Counted from the first letter of the stretch, positions 25,003-33,245 are shown. The stretch is DNA of 64,000 nucleotides from Salivita marina (GCA_038144425.1 JAYQNS010000003.1:248001-312000), one strand, 5' to 3'. The notes: generated from the sequence alone by a model not told the origin. Numbers and translations: made by a program.

Positions 25003-25998
25003 ATGCGCTTCGGCGTATTGGACCAAACCCCGGTTCGTCCGGGGAGTTCGCCTGCCGAGGCGCTCGGGGAGTCCGTGCGCCTCGCTCAGCACGTTGAAGC
25101 CCTCGGCTTCGATCGCTACTGGCTTGCGGAGCACCACGGGGGGCAAGCCCTCGCGGGGCCGGCACCGGAAATTCTTACCGCCCGCATTGCCAGCGCCACC
25201 TCCACCCTCCGCGTGGGAACCGGGGGCGTCATGCTCATGCACTACTCTCCCTTCAAGGTGGCCGAGCAGTTCCGTGTGCTCGAAGCGCTCTTTCCCGGGC
25301 GCATCGATCTGGGTATCGGTCGGGCACCCGGTGCCGATGGGCACACCACGGCGGCCCTGGGCTACGGCAATGCCGTCGGGGCGGATTACTTCGCGGCAAA
25401 GGTCGCCGACCTCCAGGCGTGGCTCACCGATGGCACGCCCCACACCCAAGCTCTGAGCACCGTGCCCTGCGGGCCTAAAACCCCCTCGGCCCCGGAGCTT
25501 TGGCTGCTGGGATCCACGGACCAAAGCGCCCAGCTCGCTGCGCACCTGGGGCTGCGTTTTGCCTTCGCGCATTTCATCGCCCCGGACAACGCCGCAGCCG
25601 TTTTGAAACTCTACCGGGACCGCTTCCGGCCTTCGCCCACCTTGGCCGCGCCCTATAGCTCCTTAGGGGTCTTCACGCTCTGCGCCGACACGCCCCGGGA
25701 GGCCGCAGCCCTGGCTCGATGCCGGGATCTCTGGCGCCAACGACTGATGCGGGGGGAGGCCGGTCCTTGGCCGAGTATCGAAGAAGCGGAACGCATTCTG
25801 GGAACCGACAGTCCCGCTGGGGGCGCTCATGCGATCGCCGGAACCCCAGGGATCGTGCGGAGCCGCCTCAGCGCGCTCCTCGAGGAAACGGGGGCCGATC
25901 ACTGCAGCGTAATCACCATCACGCCGGAGCATGAGCAGCGGGAGCTCAGCTATCAGCGCCTCGCGGAGGCCTTCTCCCTGAAGGCGGAAGCGGCCTAG
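25003..25998 (+). CDS. LLM-class flavin-dependent oxidoreductase (luciferase-like), 331 aa
   Basis: The beginning FGVLDQTPVRPGSSPAEAL, then GFDRYWLAEHHGG, and RVGTGGVMLMHYSPFKVAEQFRVLEALFPGRIDLGIGRAPGAD are diagnostic of the LLM family group with the MsnO8 domain. These enzymes use reduced flavin and O2, or F420, for monooxygenation; the exact substrate is unknown. It follows the acyl-CoA dehydrogenase gene with a 15-base gap and is probably in its operon. It is convergent with the fumarylacetoacetase-family gene. Confidence 0.9.
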   Translation: MRFGVLDQTPVRPGSSPAEALGESVRLAQHVEALGFDRYWLAEHHGGQALAGPAPEILTARIASATSTLRVGTGGVMLMHYSPFKVAEQFRVLEALFPGRIDLGIGRAPGADGHTTAALGYGNAVGADYFAAKVADLQAWLTDGTPHTQALSTVPCGPKTPSAPELWLLGSTDQSAQLAAHLGLRFAFAHFIAPDNAAAVLKLYRDRFRPSPTLAAPYSSLGVFTLCADTPREAAALARCRDLWRQRLMRGEAGPWPSIEEAERILGTDSPAGGAHAIAGTPGIVRSRLSALLEETGADHCSVITITPEHEQRELSYQRLAEAFSLKAEAA

Positions 25999-26001
25999 GG
26001 C

Positions 26002-26913
26002 CTAGGCGGCGGGGAAGGGCAGGGCCGTAGCCTCGGGTTCTGCCACCACCACGTTCTCGATCTCACCGAGGCCTTCCACGGCCACGCGCACCCGATCCCC
26101 CACCTTAAGGTAGGCCGGCGGCTTCATGGCATGCCCAATGCCCGCGGGGGTTCCGGTAAAAATCATGTCTCCCGGCTCGAGGGTGAAGGCCGCCGACAAA
26201 TGGGCGATGAGCTGGGCGCAGGAGAAGATCATGAGCGCCGTGCTGCTTTCCTGTCGCAATTCACCGTTCACCCAGGTCTGGAGGTTCAGCGCCTGAGGAT
26301 CGCGGATTTCATCCGCCGTGGTGAGGTAGGGGCCCACGGGGCCATGGGTATCGAAGGATTTGCCCATGGTGAACTGGGGCGTCTGCAGCTGCCAATCGCG
26401 CACGCTGACATCGTTGCCCACGCAGTAGCCCCCCACCACCTCCAGGGCCCGGGCTTCCGGCACGTGGCGGCAGCGCCGACCAATGACCAGCACCATTTCC
26501 CCCTCGTAATCGAGGGCCTCGGAGACGCGCGGTCGATGGATCGGCGCAAAAGGCCCCGTGATGCAGCTCACCTGCTTGGTAAACACCGTAGGGAAGGGGG
26601 CCACGGTCCCCCCGAACTCCTCCGCATGGGCCTTGTAGTTCAGCCCAATGGCCAGGCATTTCTCTGGCTTTAAAGGCGCGAGGAGAGTGCCTTCGCTGAG
26701 GGGGCGCGCCTCCGCTCGCCAAGCGGCCTCGGCCACGGCATTACGCTCAGCCGAGGACCAGGCCAAGCAGGCGCGAAGATCCTGAGGCACTACGCCGCCC
26801 GGGAGCGCCGCCCTCAGAGCAGAAAAGGGCACGAAGGCATCGAGGGCCTCTCCCCGGAGTACACCAAGCTCGGCAATTTCTTCGCCGGCGGGGCGGAAAC
26901 GGGCCAGTTTCAT
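26002..26913 (-). CDS. Fumarylacetoacetate hydrolase (FAH) family protein, 303 aa
   Basis: The C-terminal FAH domain shows KCLAIGLNYKAHAEEFG, FTKQVSCITGPFAPIHRP, LDYEGEMVLVIGRRCRHV (metal-ligand Glu residues), GYCVGNDVSVRDWQ, KSFDTHGPVGPYL and GDMIFTGTPAGIGHA. Family members are Mg-dependent hydrolases, decarboxylases or isomerases acting on 2,4-dioxo acids; the specific reaction is not predictable. ATG 26913 follows AAGGAAGG. It lies 13 bases after zur on the same strand, so it is likely the third gene of the DUF3299-zur unit. Confidence 0.92.
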   Translation of the reverse strand: MKLARFRPAGEEIAELGVLRGEALDAFVPFSALRAALPGGVVPQDLRACLAWSSAERNAVAEAAWRAEARPLSEGTLLAPLKPEKCLAIGLNYKAHAEEFGGTVAPFPTVFTKQVSCITGPFAPIHRPRVSEALDYEGEMVLVIGRRCRHVPEARALEVVGGYCVGNDVSVRDWQLQTPQFTMGKSFDTHGPVGPYLTTADEIRDPQALNLQTWVNGELRQESSTALMIFSCAQLIAHLSAAFTLEPGDMIFTGTPAGIGHAMKPPAYLKVGDRVRVAVEGLGEIENVVVAEPEATALPFPAA

Positions 26914-26926
26914 GGGGCGTCCTTCC

Positions 26927-27394
26927 TTAAGCGGACACGCAGCCGCGGCAGCGGCCCCGAACCTCAACGGTTTGAAAGGTGGGCTCGAAGCCCGCGTCCT
27001 CCGCCTGAGCCTCAAGAGCCGAGGCCAACTTGGAAGAATGCAGCTCCTCAACCAGCCCACACTCATCGCAGATCAGGAACTGGCACACGTGAGATCCCTC
27101 GGGCGCCTCGCAGCGCGTAAAGCCGTTCGCCGATTCGATGCGATGGATCAGCCCGAGCTCCAGCAGGAACTCGAGGGCTCGGTAAATGGTGGGGGGCTTA
27201 GCGGCCGGGTCTTCCTTCTGGAGCGCCGCAAGCAAATCATAGGCGCCCACCACATCGTGGGAGCTCCAGATCAGTTCAAGCACTCGGCGGCGATTGGGCG
27301 TCAGCCGGGCCTTACGTAGGGTGCAGATACGCTCCGCCGCCGCCAGCGCGGAGGCCACGCAAGCGTCATGATCGTGGTGCTGAGGGCTTGTCAT
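26927..27394 (-). CDS. zur: Fur-family zinc uptake regulator Zur, 155 aa
   Basis: A Fur-family repressor of Zur type: LTPNRRRVLELIWSSHDVVGAYDLLAAL and PPTIYRALEFLLELGLIHRIES form the winged helix; GSHVCQFLICDECGLVEELH carries a regulatory-site Cys104 and the structural-zinc pair Cys109/Cys112, completed by Cys149/Cys152 in GRCRGC. The N-terminus is His-rich (QHHDHD). Zur binds DNA when zinc-loaded and represses zinc uptake genes. Its ATG overlaps the stop of the upstream DUF3299 gene (ATGA). A possible target site lies before the MerC gene at 29672. Confidence 0.93.
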   Translation of the reverse strand: MTSPQHHDHDACVASALAAAERICTLRKARLTPNRRRVLELIWSSHDVVGAYDLLAALQKEDPAAKPPTIYRALEFLLELGLIHRIESANGFTRCEAPEGSHVCQFLICDECGLVEELHSSKLASALEAQAEDAGFEPTFQTVEVRGRCRGCVSA

Positions 27395-27911
27395 TGTCCA
27401 CCTCCGTAGAGCACAACCTGATCAGCCTCGATCTGGTAAGCCGCCTGCGCCATGGCGCTGTCCACGGCGGCGGTGCGCAGCACGCCTTCCACCTCCCAGG
27501 CCTCGTAGATCCGATCCGCCGCCAACCCCGGGGTCGTGGTGACATAGATAATCTGATTCGCCGGCGGCGGCGGCACGTGCACGCAAGCGCCGAAGTAGGG
27601 CACGAGGAGGAATTCGTCCACCGTTTGGTCCCGGGTAATGTTCAGGGGCACGATAAAGCCGGGAATGCGCACCCGCGTAGCATCGAGCTCCGGCACCACC
27701 AGCTCGCTCATAGCTAGAGCACCCCAGGGGTGGGCTGGGCCATGGGATCGGGGCTTGCATGATCAACGGTCGAGGGGGTTAGGGGCGTCGCCACCAGATG
27801 CGCGGGGATGAGTTCGGTCCATTTCAGGCGTCGCACCTCCGCTGCGCTGGCCCCCAGGGCCAACAGCAGCAGGGCTATCGTCGCAAACCCGCGCCCTACG
27901 CCTTGGAACAT
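27391..27911 (-). pseudogene. DUF3299 domain protein, exported, interrupted by a frameshift
   Basis: The 5' part, from ATG 27911 (preceded by AGGGGAG), encodes a signal peptide (FATIALLLLALGASA) and the DUF3299 start RRLKWTELIPA, then stops at 27714. The rest continues in another frame from about 27730: MSELVVPELDATRVRIPGFIVPL, FLLVPYFGACVHVPPPPANQIIYV. Adding one G to the GGGG run near 27728 would join the frames into a normal protein of about 173 residues. DUF3299 proteins are periplasmic and often sit in zinc-related operons; the role is unknown. Here it directly precedes zur. A base-call error in the homopolymer is as likely as a real break. Confidence 0.8.
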
Positions 27912-27997
27912 GGACAAACTCCCCTAAAAGGAACGCCTTAAGTGTACCCTGGCTAGAGGCAGAACCAAGAGGCTCAGGACAGAGGACGAGCGCAGGC

Positions 27998-29569
27998 ATG
28001 ACTGGCATCGGCGAAGCCCTGGTGGCGCACTATGAAACCCATCCCGCCCACTGGCCCTTTGAACCTTCTGCGACGCTCACCCGTATCACTACCCACAGCG
28101 CTTGGGTGCTCCTGAGCGAACACTTTGCCTTGAAGATCAAAAAGCCCGTTAACTTCGGCTTTCTTGACTTCTCGTCCCTTAAGCGCCGCCGCACCTGTTG
28201 CGAGGAGGAGCTGCGCCTAAACGGCCGCTTTGCCCCCGATCTCTACAAAGCGGTGGTGGCCTTTCGGCAATGCGGTAAGGGCTTTGAAATCGTCGACGAT
28301 CTCGAGGACGGGGACGAGTTTGCCGTGCTCATGGCGCGCTTTCCCCAGGCGGCACAGCTCGATGAGCGCCTCGCTCAGGGTGCGCTGCCCGCCGATGCCC
28401 TTCGCGCCTTTGGCGCCCACTGGGCGGCGCGCCAGGCGGGCTTCGAGCGCGCGCGCGAGGGGGGCCCCTGGGGAACGGTCGACGCAGTACAAAAGCCCGT
28501 AGCGGCAAACTTTCTTCATCTGTGGCCCAAGGTCGCCTACCTTGAAAACGGCGCGGCGCGCCTGACGGCACTAGAGCAGCAAAGCGTGGAGGAGGGCGCG
28601 GCCCTCGCCTCGCGCTTCGCCGACCGGCTGGGTCAGGGTTTTATCCGCGAAGGCCACGGGGATCTTCACCTAAAGAACCTCTGCGCCTACCAAAATTCCA
28701 TCCAAGCTTTTGATTGTATTGACTTTTCTCCCCAGCTCCGATGGATCGACACGGTCAGCGATTTAGCCTTTCTTTTCATGGACTTACGGGCTCGCGGGGC
28801 CCACCGAGAAGCCTTCAGCGTGCTCCAGGGGTGGCTCGATGGCTCGGGAGATCACGACGGCATTGCCGTGCTGCCGTATTACGTGCGCTACCGCGCGCTG
28901 GTGCGTGCCAAGGTGGCGGCCCTCGATCTGGCCCAGGCCGCGCGAGAGGCCCGGGAGGACTGCGTAGCCCGCTTGGAAGCCCAGGTGGCTCTCGCAGAGG
29001 CTCCGCTGTCCACGCCTGCGCTGTTGCTCCTGCAAGGCCTGTCCGGGAGCGGAAAATCCTACTGGGGGCAACGCCTCGGCCCGGCGCTGAGCGCGCTGTG
29101 CCTACGGAGCGATATCGAACGAAAGCGGCTTTTGGGGCTCCCGCCGGAGGCGCGGCCGGCGAATACGCAGGAGCGTGCCGCGCGCTACAGCCTGGAAATG
29201 AGCGCGCGCACCTATGAACGGCTTCGCGAACTCACGCAGCAGCACCTCAAAAGCGGCTTTGCGGTGATGGTGGATGCCACGTTCCTAAGTGCCGACGCCC
29301 TGAAAAGCTTCGAAGCCCTGGGCGAAAGGCTCGGCGTGCCGTCGGTGCTCATGCGCTGCGAAGCCCCGGAGGCCGTCCTGCGGGATCGGGTCCGCGCGAG
29401 GGAGAGCGCTGCGAGCGATCCCTCCGATGCCGATGAAGCCGTGCTGCACGCGCAGCTGCGTGCAAAAGTTTCGCTGCCCGGGGCACCAGCCCTGGTTTTA
29501 ACGCCCCAGACGACGGAGGAGATGGCACTGGCAGCGGTAAAGGAGGCCCTTGGCTTCAAAGGCGCCTAG
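27998..29569 (+). CDS. Bifunctional aminoglycoside-phosphotransferase-like kinase/P-loop ATPase, 523 aa
   Basis: The N-terminal 330 residues are a protein-kinase-like fold domain (COG2187 type): SEHFALKIKKPVNFGFLDFSSL with the ATP-site Lys, and GFIREGHGDLHLKNLC followed by AFDCIDFSPQLRWID, the catalytic HGD and metal-binding D motifs. From about 345 there is a P-loop kinase domain (COG0645 type): LLLQGLSGSGKSYWGQ, CLRSDIERKRLLGL, and VMVDATFLS. This fusion is widespread in proteobacteria but lacks a known substrate. It is monocistronic and its 3' end lies 28 bases before the dif site. Confidence 0.9.
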   Translation: MTGIGEALVAHYETHPAHWPFEPSATLTRITTHSAWVLLSEHFALKIKKPVNFGFLDFSSLKRRRTCCEEELRLNGRFAPDLYKAVVAFRQCGKGFEIVDDLEDGDEFAVLMARFPQAAQLDERLAQGALPADALRAFGAHWAARQAGFERAREGGPWGTVDAVQKPVAANFLHLWPKVAYLENGAARLTALEQQSVEEGAALASRFADRLGQGFIREGHGDLHLKNLCAYQNSIQAFDCIDFSPQLRWIDTVSDLAFLFMDLRARGAHREAFSVLQGWLDGSGDHDGIAVLPYYVRYRALVRAKVAALDLAQAAREAREDCVARLEAQVALAEAPLSTPALLLLQGLSGSGKSYWGQRLGPALSALCLRSDIERKRLLGLPPEARPANTQERAARYSLEMSARTYERLRELTQQHLKSGFAVMVDATFLSADALKSFEALGERLGVPSVLMRCEAPEAVLRDRVRARESAASDPSDADEAVLHAQLRAKVSLPGAPALVLTPQTTEEMALAAVKEALGFKGA

Positions 29570-29597
29570 GGAAACCCCTTTCTAACCTACACCGATA

Positions 29598-29625
29598 ACT
29601 GCGCATAATATATATTATGTTAAAT
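29598..29625 (+). other. dif: dif site (XerC/XerD chromosome dimer resolution)
   Basis: A 28-base site laid out as XerC arm (11), centre (6) and XerD arm (11). The right arm TTATGTTAAAT is identical to the E. coli XerD arm. The left arm ACTGCGCATAA differs from GGTGCGCATAA only at the two outer bases. The centre TATATA differs from TGTATA at one base. In all 25 of 28 positions match. It lies in an AT-rich gap between two genes, and KOPS motifs on both sides mostly point towards it. It should be the recombination site where FtsK activates XerCD at the replication terminus. Confidence 0.92.
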
Positions 29626-29671
29626 ATATGATTTCCTAGACATGGTGAAAAGAAGGGCTGGCACGGCCTAC

Positions 29672-29686
29672 TGTTATGTTATAGCA
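29672..29686 (+). promoter_or_regulatory. Possible Zur box upstream of the MerC-domain gene
   Basis: TGTTATGTTATAGCA matches the core of the gammaproteobacterial Zur operator (TGTTATA-N-TATAACA) at 13 of 15 positions (the centre is free). It is 30 bases upstream of the GTG start of the MerC-domain gene, and zur itself lies 2.3 kb away. The outer flanks do not match, so this is a moderate-confidence call. Confidence 0.5.
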
Positions 29687-29715
29687 TCAGCGCCGTTTTC
29701 AAGGGAGCGCACCCT

Positions 29716-30093
29716 GTGGCCCTCAAGAAAGTCGACCTTGCCGCCATCGTGTTATCCGGGCTTTGCGTGCTGCACTGTCTGGCCGTGCCTCTGCTGGTAT
29801 CTTTTACGCCGTTTGTTTTCGCCTCCGAAGGCGGCGATGAACTCGTCCATAGCCTCTTCTTCTTCATTGCCTTACCTCTGTCCGCGCTTGGCTTTTGGCA
29901 GGGCTTTCGGCGCCATGAGGTGATTTTCATCCCGGCCCTAGGCGCCATCGGCCTTTTGCTTATGGGCTACGATCTCCGCCCCCTGGTCCACGACCTCGAC
30001 CACGCGCACAATCTCACCCTGCCTGGGGTGTTGTTGGTGGCGGCGGCCCATCTTTGGAACATTCGCTCGATCCGCCAACGCGCCCTCGCCTAA
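29716..30093 (+). CDS. MerC-domain small membrane protein, 125 aa
   Basis: A four-span membrane protein. The first helix LAAIVLSGLCVLHCLAVPLLVS contains the Cys-x3-Cys-type CVLHC pair typical of the MerC family. Charged residues follow in the loops (RRHEVIFIP, HDLDHAHN), the His-rich loop being a possible metal ligand. MerC proteins were first known as mercury transporters, but many chromosomal copies lack mer genes, as here. The start is GTG 29716 with AAGGGAG upstream. A Zur-like box precedes it, suggesting a zinc-linked role (inference). Confidence 0.85.
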   Translation: MALKKVDLAAIVLSGLCVLHCLAVPLLVSFTPFVFASEGGDELVHSLFFFIALPLSALGFWQGFRRHEVIFIPALGAIGLLLMGYDLRPLVHDLDHAHNLTLPGVLLVAAAHLWNIRSIRQRALA

Positions 30094-30129
30094 TCATTGG
30101 CCCCTTGGGGCCAGGCTTGGAGTGGTGCC

Positions 30130-31302
30130 ATGGCCTACGCCTTGAGTTTTCCCCGTCTTCTTCGCTTGGGCTACGGCGCCCTCGAACAATTACCTGAGGT
30201 GCTGGCTGCCCTTGGCGTCCGCCGCCCCTTGCTCGTAAGCGATCCGGCCATGGATAGGCTGGGCCACGTGGCTCGGGTCCTCGGAGTGCTTAAGGATGCG
30301 GGCCTGGACGCCCAGGTGCATACGGATACGGAGCCCGAGCCGGCCGATGGCAGCATCCTTCGCGGAGTGGCGGTTCTTGCAGCATCAAGCGCCGACGGAG
30401 TGGTCGCCCTTGGGGGCGGCAGCGTTATTGATAGCGCCAAGGCCATGGCGGTGCTGGCCGCTGGGGGCGGCGGCATTCGGGCCTACGCCGTACCCCAGGA
30501 GGTCACCCTGTCCCGCGTACCCATCATTGCCCTGCCCACTACCGCAGGCACAGGCTCAGAGGCCACGCGGTTTACCGTGATCACGGAAGCCGCCAGCCAG
30601 GAGAAGCTTCTGTGCCGGGGCGCCGCCTTTCTGCCAGATGCGGCCGTGGTTGATCCCAGCTTTACCTTAAGCGCACCGCCTCGACTAACGGCCGATACGG
30701 GCCTCGACGCCCTAACCCACGCTCTGGAAGCCTATGTGTCCAAACTGGCAAACCCCGTCTCGGACACCCTTGCTCGGGCAGCCATGGCGCGCATTGCCGC
30801 CTATCTTGAGCGAGCCTATGAGGATGGATCCGACCAGGAGGCCCGGGAAGCCATGATGCTTGGGGCCTTCGAGGCGGGCCTTGCCTTTTCCAACGCCTCC
30901 GTGGCCCTGGTGCATGGTATGTCCCGTCCCGTGGGCGCCCTCTTCCACGTTCCTCATGGCCTCTCCAACGCTATGCTGCTACCCACGGTGACGGCCTTCT
31001 CCCGGGAGGCCGCCCTTCAGCGTTATGGGGAGGCCGCCGTGCTGATGGGCTGGGCCGACGCCGGCTCAACCCCTGAGGCGCAAAGCCAAGCCTTGATTGA
31101 GGGGCTCGCCGCGCTAAATCAGCGCTTGGCCGTACCCTCCCCCGCGGCCTTCGGCATTGACCGAGACGCTTGGTTTGCAGCCCTGCCCACCATGGCCCAG
31201 CAGGCCCCGGCCTCCGGATCCCCCGCCACCAACCCCCGGGTGCCAACCTTGAAAGAGATGGAAGGCCTCTACGCCGCGCTCTGGGGTAATGAGGGCGCCT
31301 GA
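30130..31302 (+). CDS. Iron-containing alcohol dehydrogenase, 390 aa
   Basis: Group III alcohol dehydrogenase: GGGSVIDSAKAMAVL near residues 98-112 (NAD-binding), ALPTTAGTGSEATRFTVI, DTGLDALTHALEAYVSKLANP with metal-ligand Asp and His, and LVHGMSRPVGALFHVPHGLSNAMLLP giving the remaining His ligands. It would oxidise alcohols or reduce aldehydes with NAD(P). ATG 30130 is preceded by TTGGAG; the earlier TTG 30097 is rejected. The next gene overlaps its end by 14 bases. Substrate is unknown. Confidence 0.93.
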   Translation: MAYALSFPRLLRLGYGALEQLPEVLAALGVRRPLLVSDPAMDRLGHVARVLGVLKDAGLDAQVHTDTEPEPADGSILRGVAVLAASSADGVVALGGGSVIDSAKAMAVLAAGGGGIRAYAVPQEVTLSRVPIIALPTTAGTGSEATRFTVITEAASQEKLLCRGAAFLPDAAVVDPSFTLSAPPRLTADTGLDALTHALEAYVSKLANPVSDTLARAAMARIAAYLERAYEDGSDQEAREAMMLGAFEAGLAFSNASVALVHGMSRPVGALFHVPHGLSNAMLLPTVTAFSREAALQRYGEAAVLMGWADAGSTPEAQSQALIEGLAALNQRLAVPSPAAFGIDRDAWFAALPTMAQQAPASGSPATNPRVPTLKEMEGLYAALWGNEGA

Positions 31303-32116
31303 AGCCCCCAGCCTTCCTAGGGCCCTCGCTGGCTACACGCTGGGGGCAGCGGCAGGTCTTGGCTGGACCAATACGGTGTACACGCTCCGAGCACCGGGGT
31401 GGCAGGGCTTCTTTCGGGCCCCCCGTAGCGCAACACCACCCCCGGGAGTGGATTGGGCCAGGGAAGGCGCCCTGCTCGCGGCAGCGGGGTCGCTTGCTGC
31501 ACCGGTGCTCTTTCTGGACTGGGAAACTGGACGCCTGGCCACGAAGGCCTGCCCTGGCCGCCCCCTAGACGCTGCATCGCTCGGCGCTGGCCCCCGCTGC
31601 CGGGCCCTGGGCCAGCAACTGCGGCAGCTCCATGCCCTGCCCTACCCAAAGAACGCCGAGCCCTTCCACCCGGCCCGCTACGCCCTCACCTGTCTACAGC
31701 GTGCCGGGGCCCAGGGGGTCAGCGCAGACCCTCGGTGGCAGGGTCGCCTCGACGCCCTCCTGCCCTACCCCCTTCGCAGTGACCGCCTCACCCACAATGA
31801 TCTGCACGGCGGTAACGTCCTGCGACGCGGCATCCAATTCACCTTCCTCGACTGGGAGCTGGCCAGCCCCGGGGACCCGCGCTTCGAACTCGTGACCTTA
31901 GCGACGCACCTGGGCCTGGAGCGCAGCCAAACAGCGGCGCTCTTTTCAAGCTACGGTGCAGAGCTCCCGAGCGCTAGGGAATGGCGCGAGCTCGAAACGC
32001 TCCACTGGCTCAGGGAGTACGCCTGGGCGCTGTGGGCCCAAAGCGAAGGCATAACGGAGGCCAAAGCGCAGGCGCATAAGTCCTCCAATGCTCTAGAGCG
32101 CCTAGAGCGCTCTTAG
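31289..32116 (+). CDS. Choline/ethanolamine or thiamine kinase-like phosphotransferase (APH fold), 275 aa
   Basis: APH-fold kinase with the Brenner-type motif LTHNDLHGGNVL near residues 167-178 (catalytic Asp) and FLDWELASPGDPRFELVTLA near 187-206 (metal-binding Asp). The N-terminal ATP lobe is short and Ala/Pro-rich (GLGWTNTVYTLRAPGWQGFFRAP), lacking a clear lysine, which is unusual. It resembles choline kinase and thiamine kinase (ThiK) but the substrate is not deducible. It overlaps the end of the Fe-ADH gene and its stop overlaps the convergent NadR-like gene by four bases. Confidence 0.8.
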   Translation: MRAPEAPSLPRALAGYTLGAAAGLGWTNTVYTLRAPGWQGFFRAPRSATPPPGVDWAREGALLAAAGSLAAPVLFLDWETGRLATKACPGRPLDAASLGAGPRCRALGQQLRQLHALPYPKNAEPFHPARYALTCLQRAGAQGVSADPRWQGRLDALLPYPLRSDRLTHNDLHGGNVLRRGIQFTFLDWELASPGDPRFELVTLATHLGLERSQTAALFSSYGAELPSAREWRELETLHWLREYAWALWAQSEGITEAKAQAHKSSNALERLERS

Positions 32117-32622
32117 GACAGCAAGCCCCGATCGGCCAGCGCCGCCTCCGCCGCCGCCAGGCGGTCAGGCCCCGTGCTCTGAAGGCGCACCCAGGGCCAG
32201 GATTGGGCGCCCAGCATCGCCGCGTAACGCTCGTGCAGAGCGGCCCGGTCCTCAGGGGAGGGATGTTCTCGAAGAGGATCCTCAACCCAGGGCAGGTTTG
32301 GTTCGCACAGCAGGTAAATCCGTGGACCTTGCGACGCCGCTGCAGCGCGAAGCCAGGGATCGACCCGTCCAAAGCGAACCTCGGCCCAAAGAACGAGGGT
32401 CCATAGGTCCGTATCGAGTACCGCTGGCCCCTTTACCCAGCGAGCCCATGCCCACTGGCGCCGAGCGATGGCGAGAAGGTCTCCTTCGTCATAGCGCCCC
32501 CCTCGAAGCTCGAGGTAGGACCGGGCGGTTTCAGGCACACAGGGCCGGCGAAGGCGCGACGCGAGGGCCTGAGCCAGGGTGCTCTTCCCCGTGGACTCAA
32601 CCCCCGTCAGCACCACGTCCAT
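32113..32622 (-). CDS. NadR-like nicotinamide riboside kinase (P-loop), 169 aa
   Basis: It begins MDVVLTGVESTGKSTLAQALA, the P-loop of the NadR C-terminal ribosylnicotinamide kinase domain, followed by CVPETARSYLELRGGRY, LLAIARRQW and VLDTDLWTLVLWAEVRFG, all typical of the family. The regulatory and adenylyltransferase domains of full NadR are absent. With the immediately upstream pnuC gene (gap of 2 bases) it should take up nicotinamide riboside and trap it as NMN. Start ATG 32622 is chosen because the P-loop begins right after it. Confidence 0.9.
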   Translation of the reverse strand: MDVVLTGVESTGKSTLAQALASRLRRPCVPETARSYLELRGGRYDEGDLLAIARRQWAWARWVKGPAVLDTDLWTLVLWAEVRFGRVDPWLRAAAASQGPRIYLLCEPNLPWVEDPLREHPSPEDRAALHERYAAMLGAQSWPWVRLQSTGPDRLAAAEAALADRGLLS

Positions 32623-32624
32623 AG

Positions 32625-33218
32625 CTAGCCGCGCTCCCCGAGGGAACGGCGCCATTGCTGAAAGCCCAGGATCGCGAGCCCCAAGTAAATGGTGTATAGC
32701 AGCGCGTAGAAGGGCAGGCCTTTCGCGGCATAGATGCCCGCCGCAACCACGTCCACAGCCAGCCATAGGGCCCAGTTTTCCAGGCGCTTGCGCGCGGAAA
32801 GCCACATGGCGCCTAGGGAAAAAGCCGTGGTGGCGTTATCCCAGTAGGGCAAGGCCGCATCCGTGGTGCGGGCGAAGAGCGTGCCGAAAACCACCGTACC
32901 CAGCACCCCCAGGGCGAGCACGGTGAGGAGCTCGCCTTGGGGAGAGCGGGTCACGGGAAGCGTGGAGCTCTCATCCCCTAGGCCCTGCGACCAGACCCAC
33001 CACCCGTAGCTGTTTAACGCGAGGAACCCCAGGTGAAGAAGAAAGTCTGCGTAGAGCTTGGCCTCCCAAAAAATATAAAGGGAGAGGAAAACGTAGACGA
33101 TGCCCAGGGGCCAGGTGGCAATATGTTGGCGGATCAGGAGCCAGACGCAGGCGAGCCCCGTGACCAGGCCGGCGAATTCGAGGACGCGATCTAGGGTCCA
33201 AAAGCTCATAAACTCCAT
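32625..33218 (-). CDS. pnuC: Nicotinamide riboside transporter PnuC, 197 aa
   Basis: Seven-span Pnu family protein: LEFAGLVTGLACVWLLIRQHIATWPLGIVYVFLSLYIFWEAKLYADFLLHL and LNSYGWWVWSQG are signature segments, and the C-terminus has NWALWLAVDVVAAGIYAAKGLPFYALLYTIYLGLAILG. Facilitated diffusion of nicotinamide riboside (PnuC) is favoured over thiamine (PnuT) because the co-operonic kinase is of NR type. ATG 33218 has AAGGGG upstream. It is divergent from the response regulator gene with a 27-base gap. Confidence 0.9.
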   Translation of the reverse strand: MEFMSFWTLDRVLEFAGLVTGLACVWLLIRQHIATWPLGIVYVFLSLYIFWEAKLYADFLLHLGFLALNSYGWWVWSQGLGDESSTLPVTRSPQGELLTVLALGVLGTVVFGTLFARTTDAALPYWDNATTAFSLGAMWLSARKRLENWALWLAVDVVAAGIYAAKGLPFYALLYTIYLGLAILGFQQWRRSLGERG

Positions 33219-33245
33219 AGGGATACCCCTTCGGGAAGGCACCGC

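Noticed and set aside
24049..25572. A 507-codon open frame on the minus strand
   Set aside because: It is antisense to the acyl-CoA dehydrogenase and luciferase-like genes, which have intact family motifs; high G+C makes such shadow frames common.
27394..27711. Independent short gene starting MSELVVPELD
   Set aside because: It lacks the DUF3299 N-terminus and signal peptide, both found in the adjoining frame; a single-base change joins them.
29604..29619. 16-bp palindrome as a repressor operator
   Set aside because: The palindrome CATAATATATATTATG is the core of the dif site and is fully explained by it.
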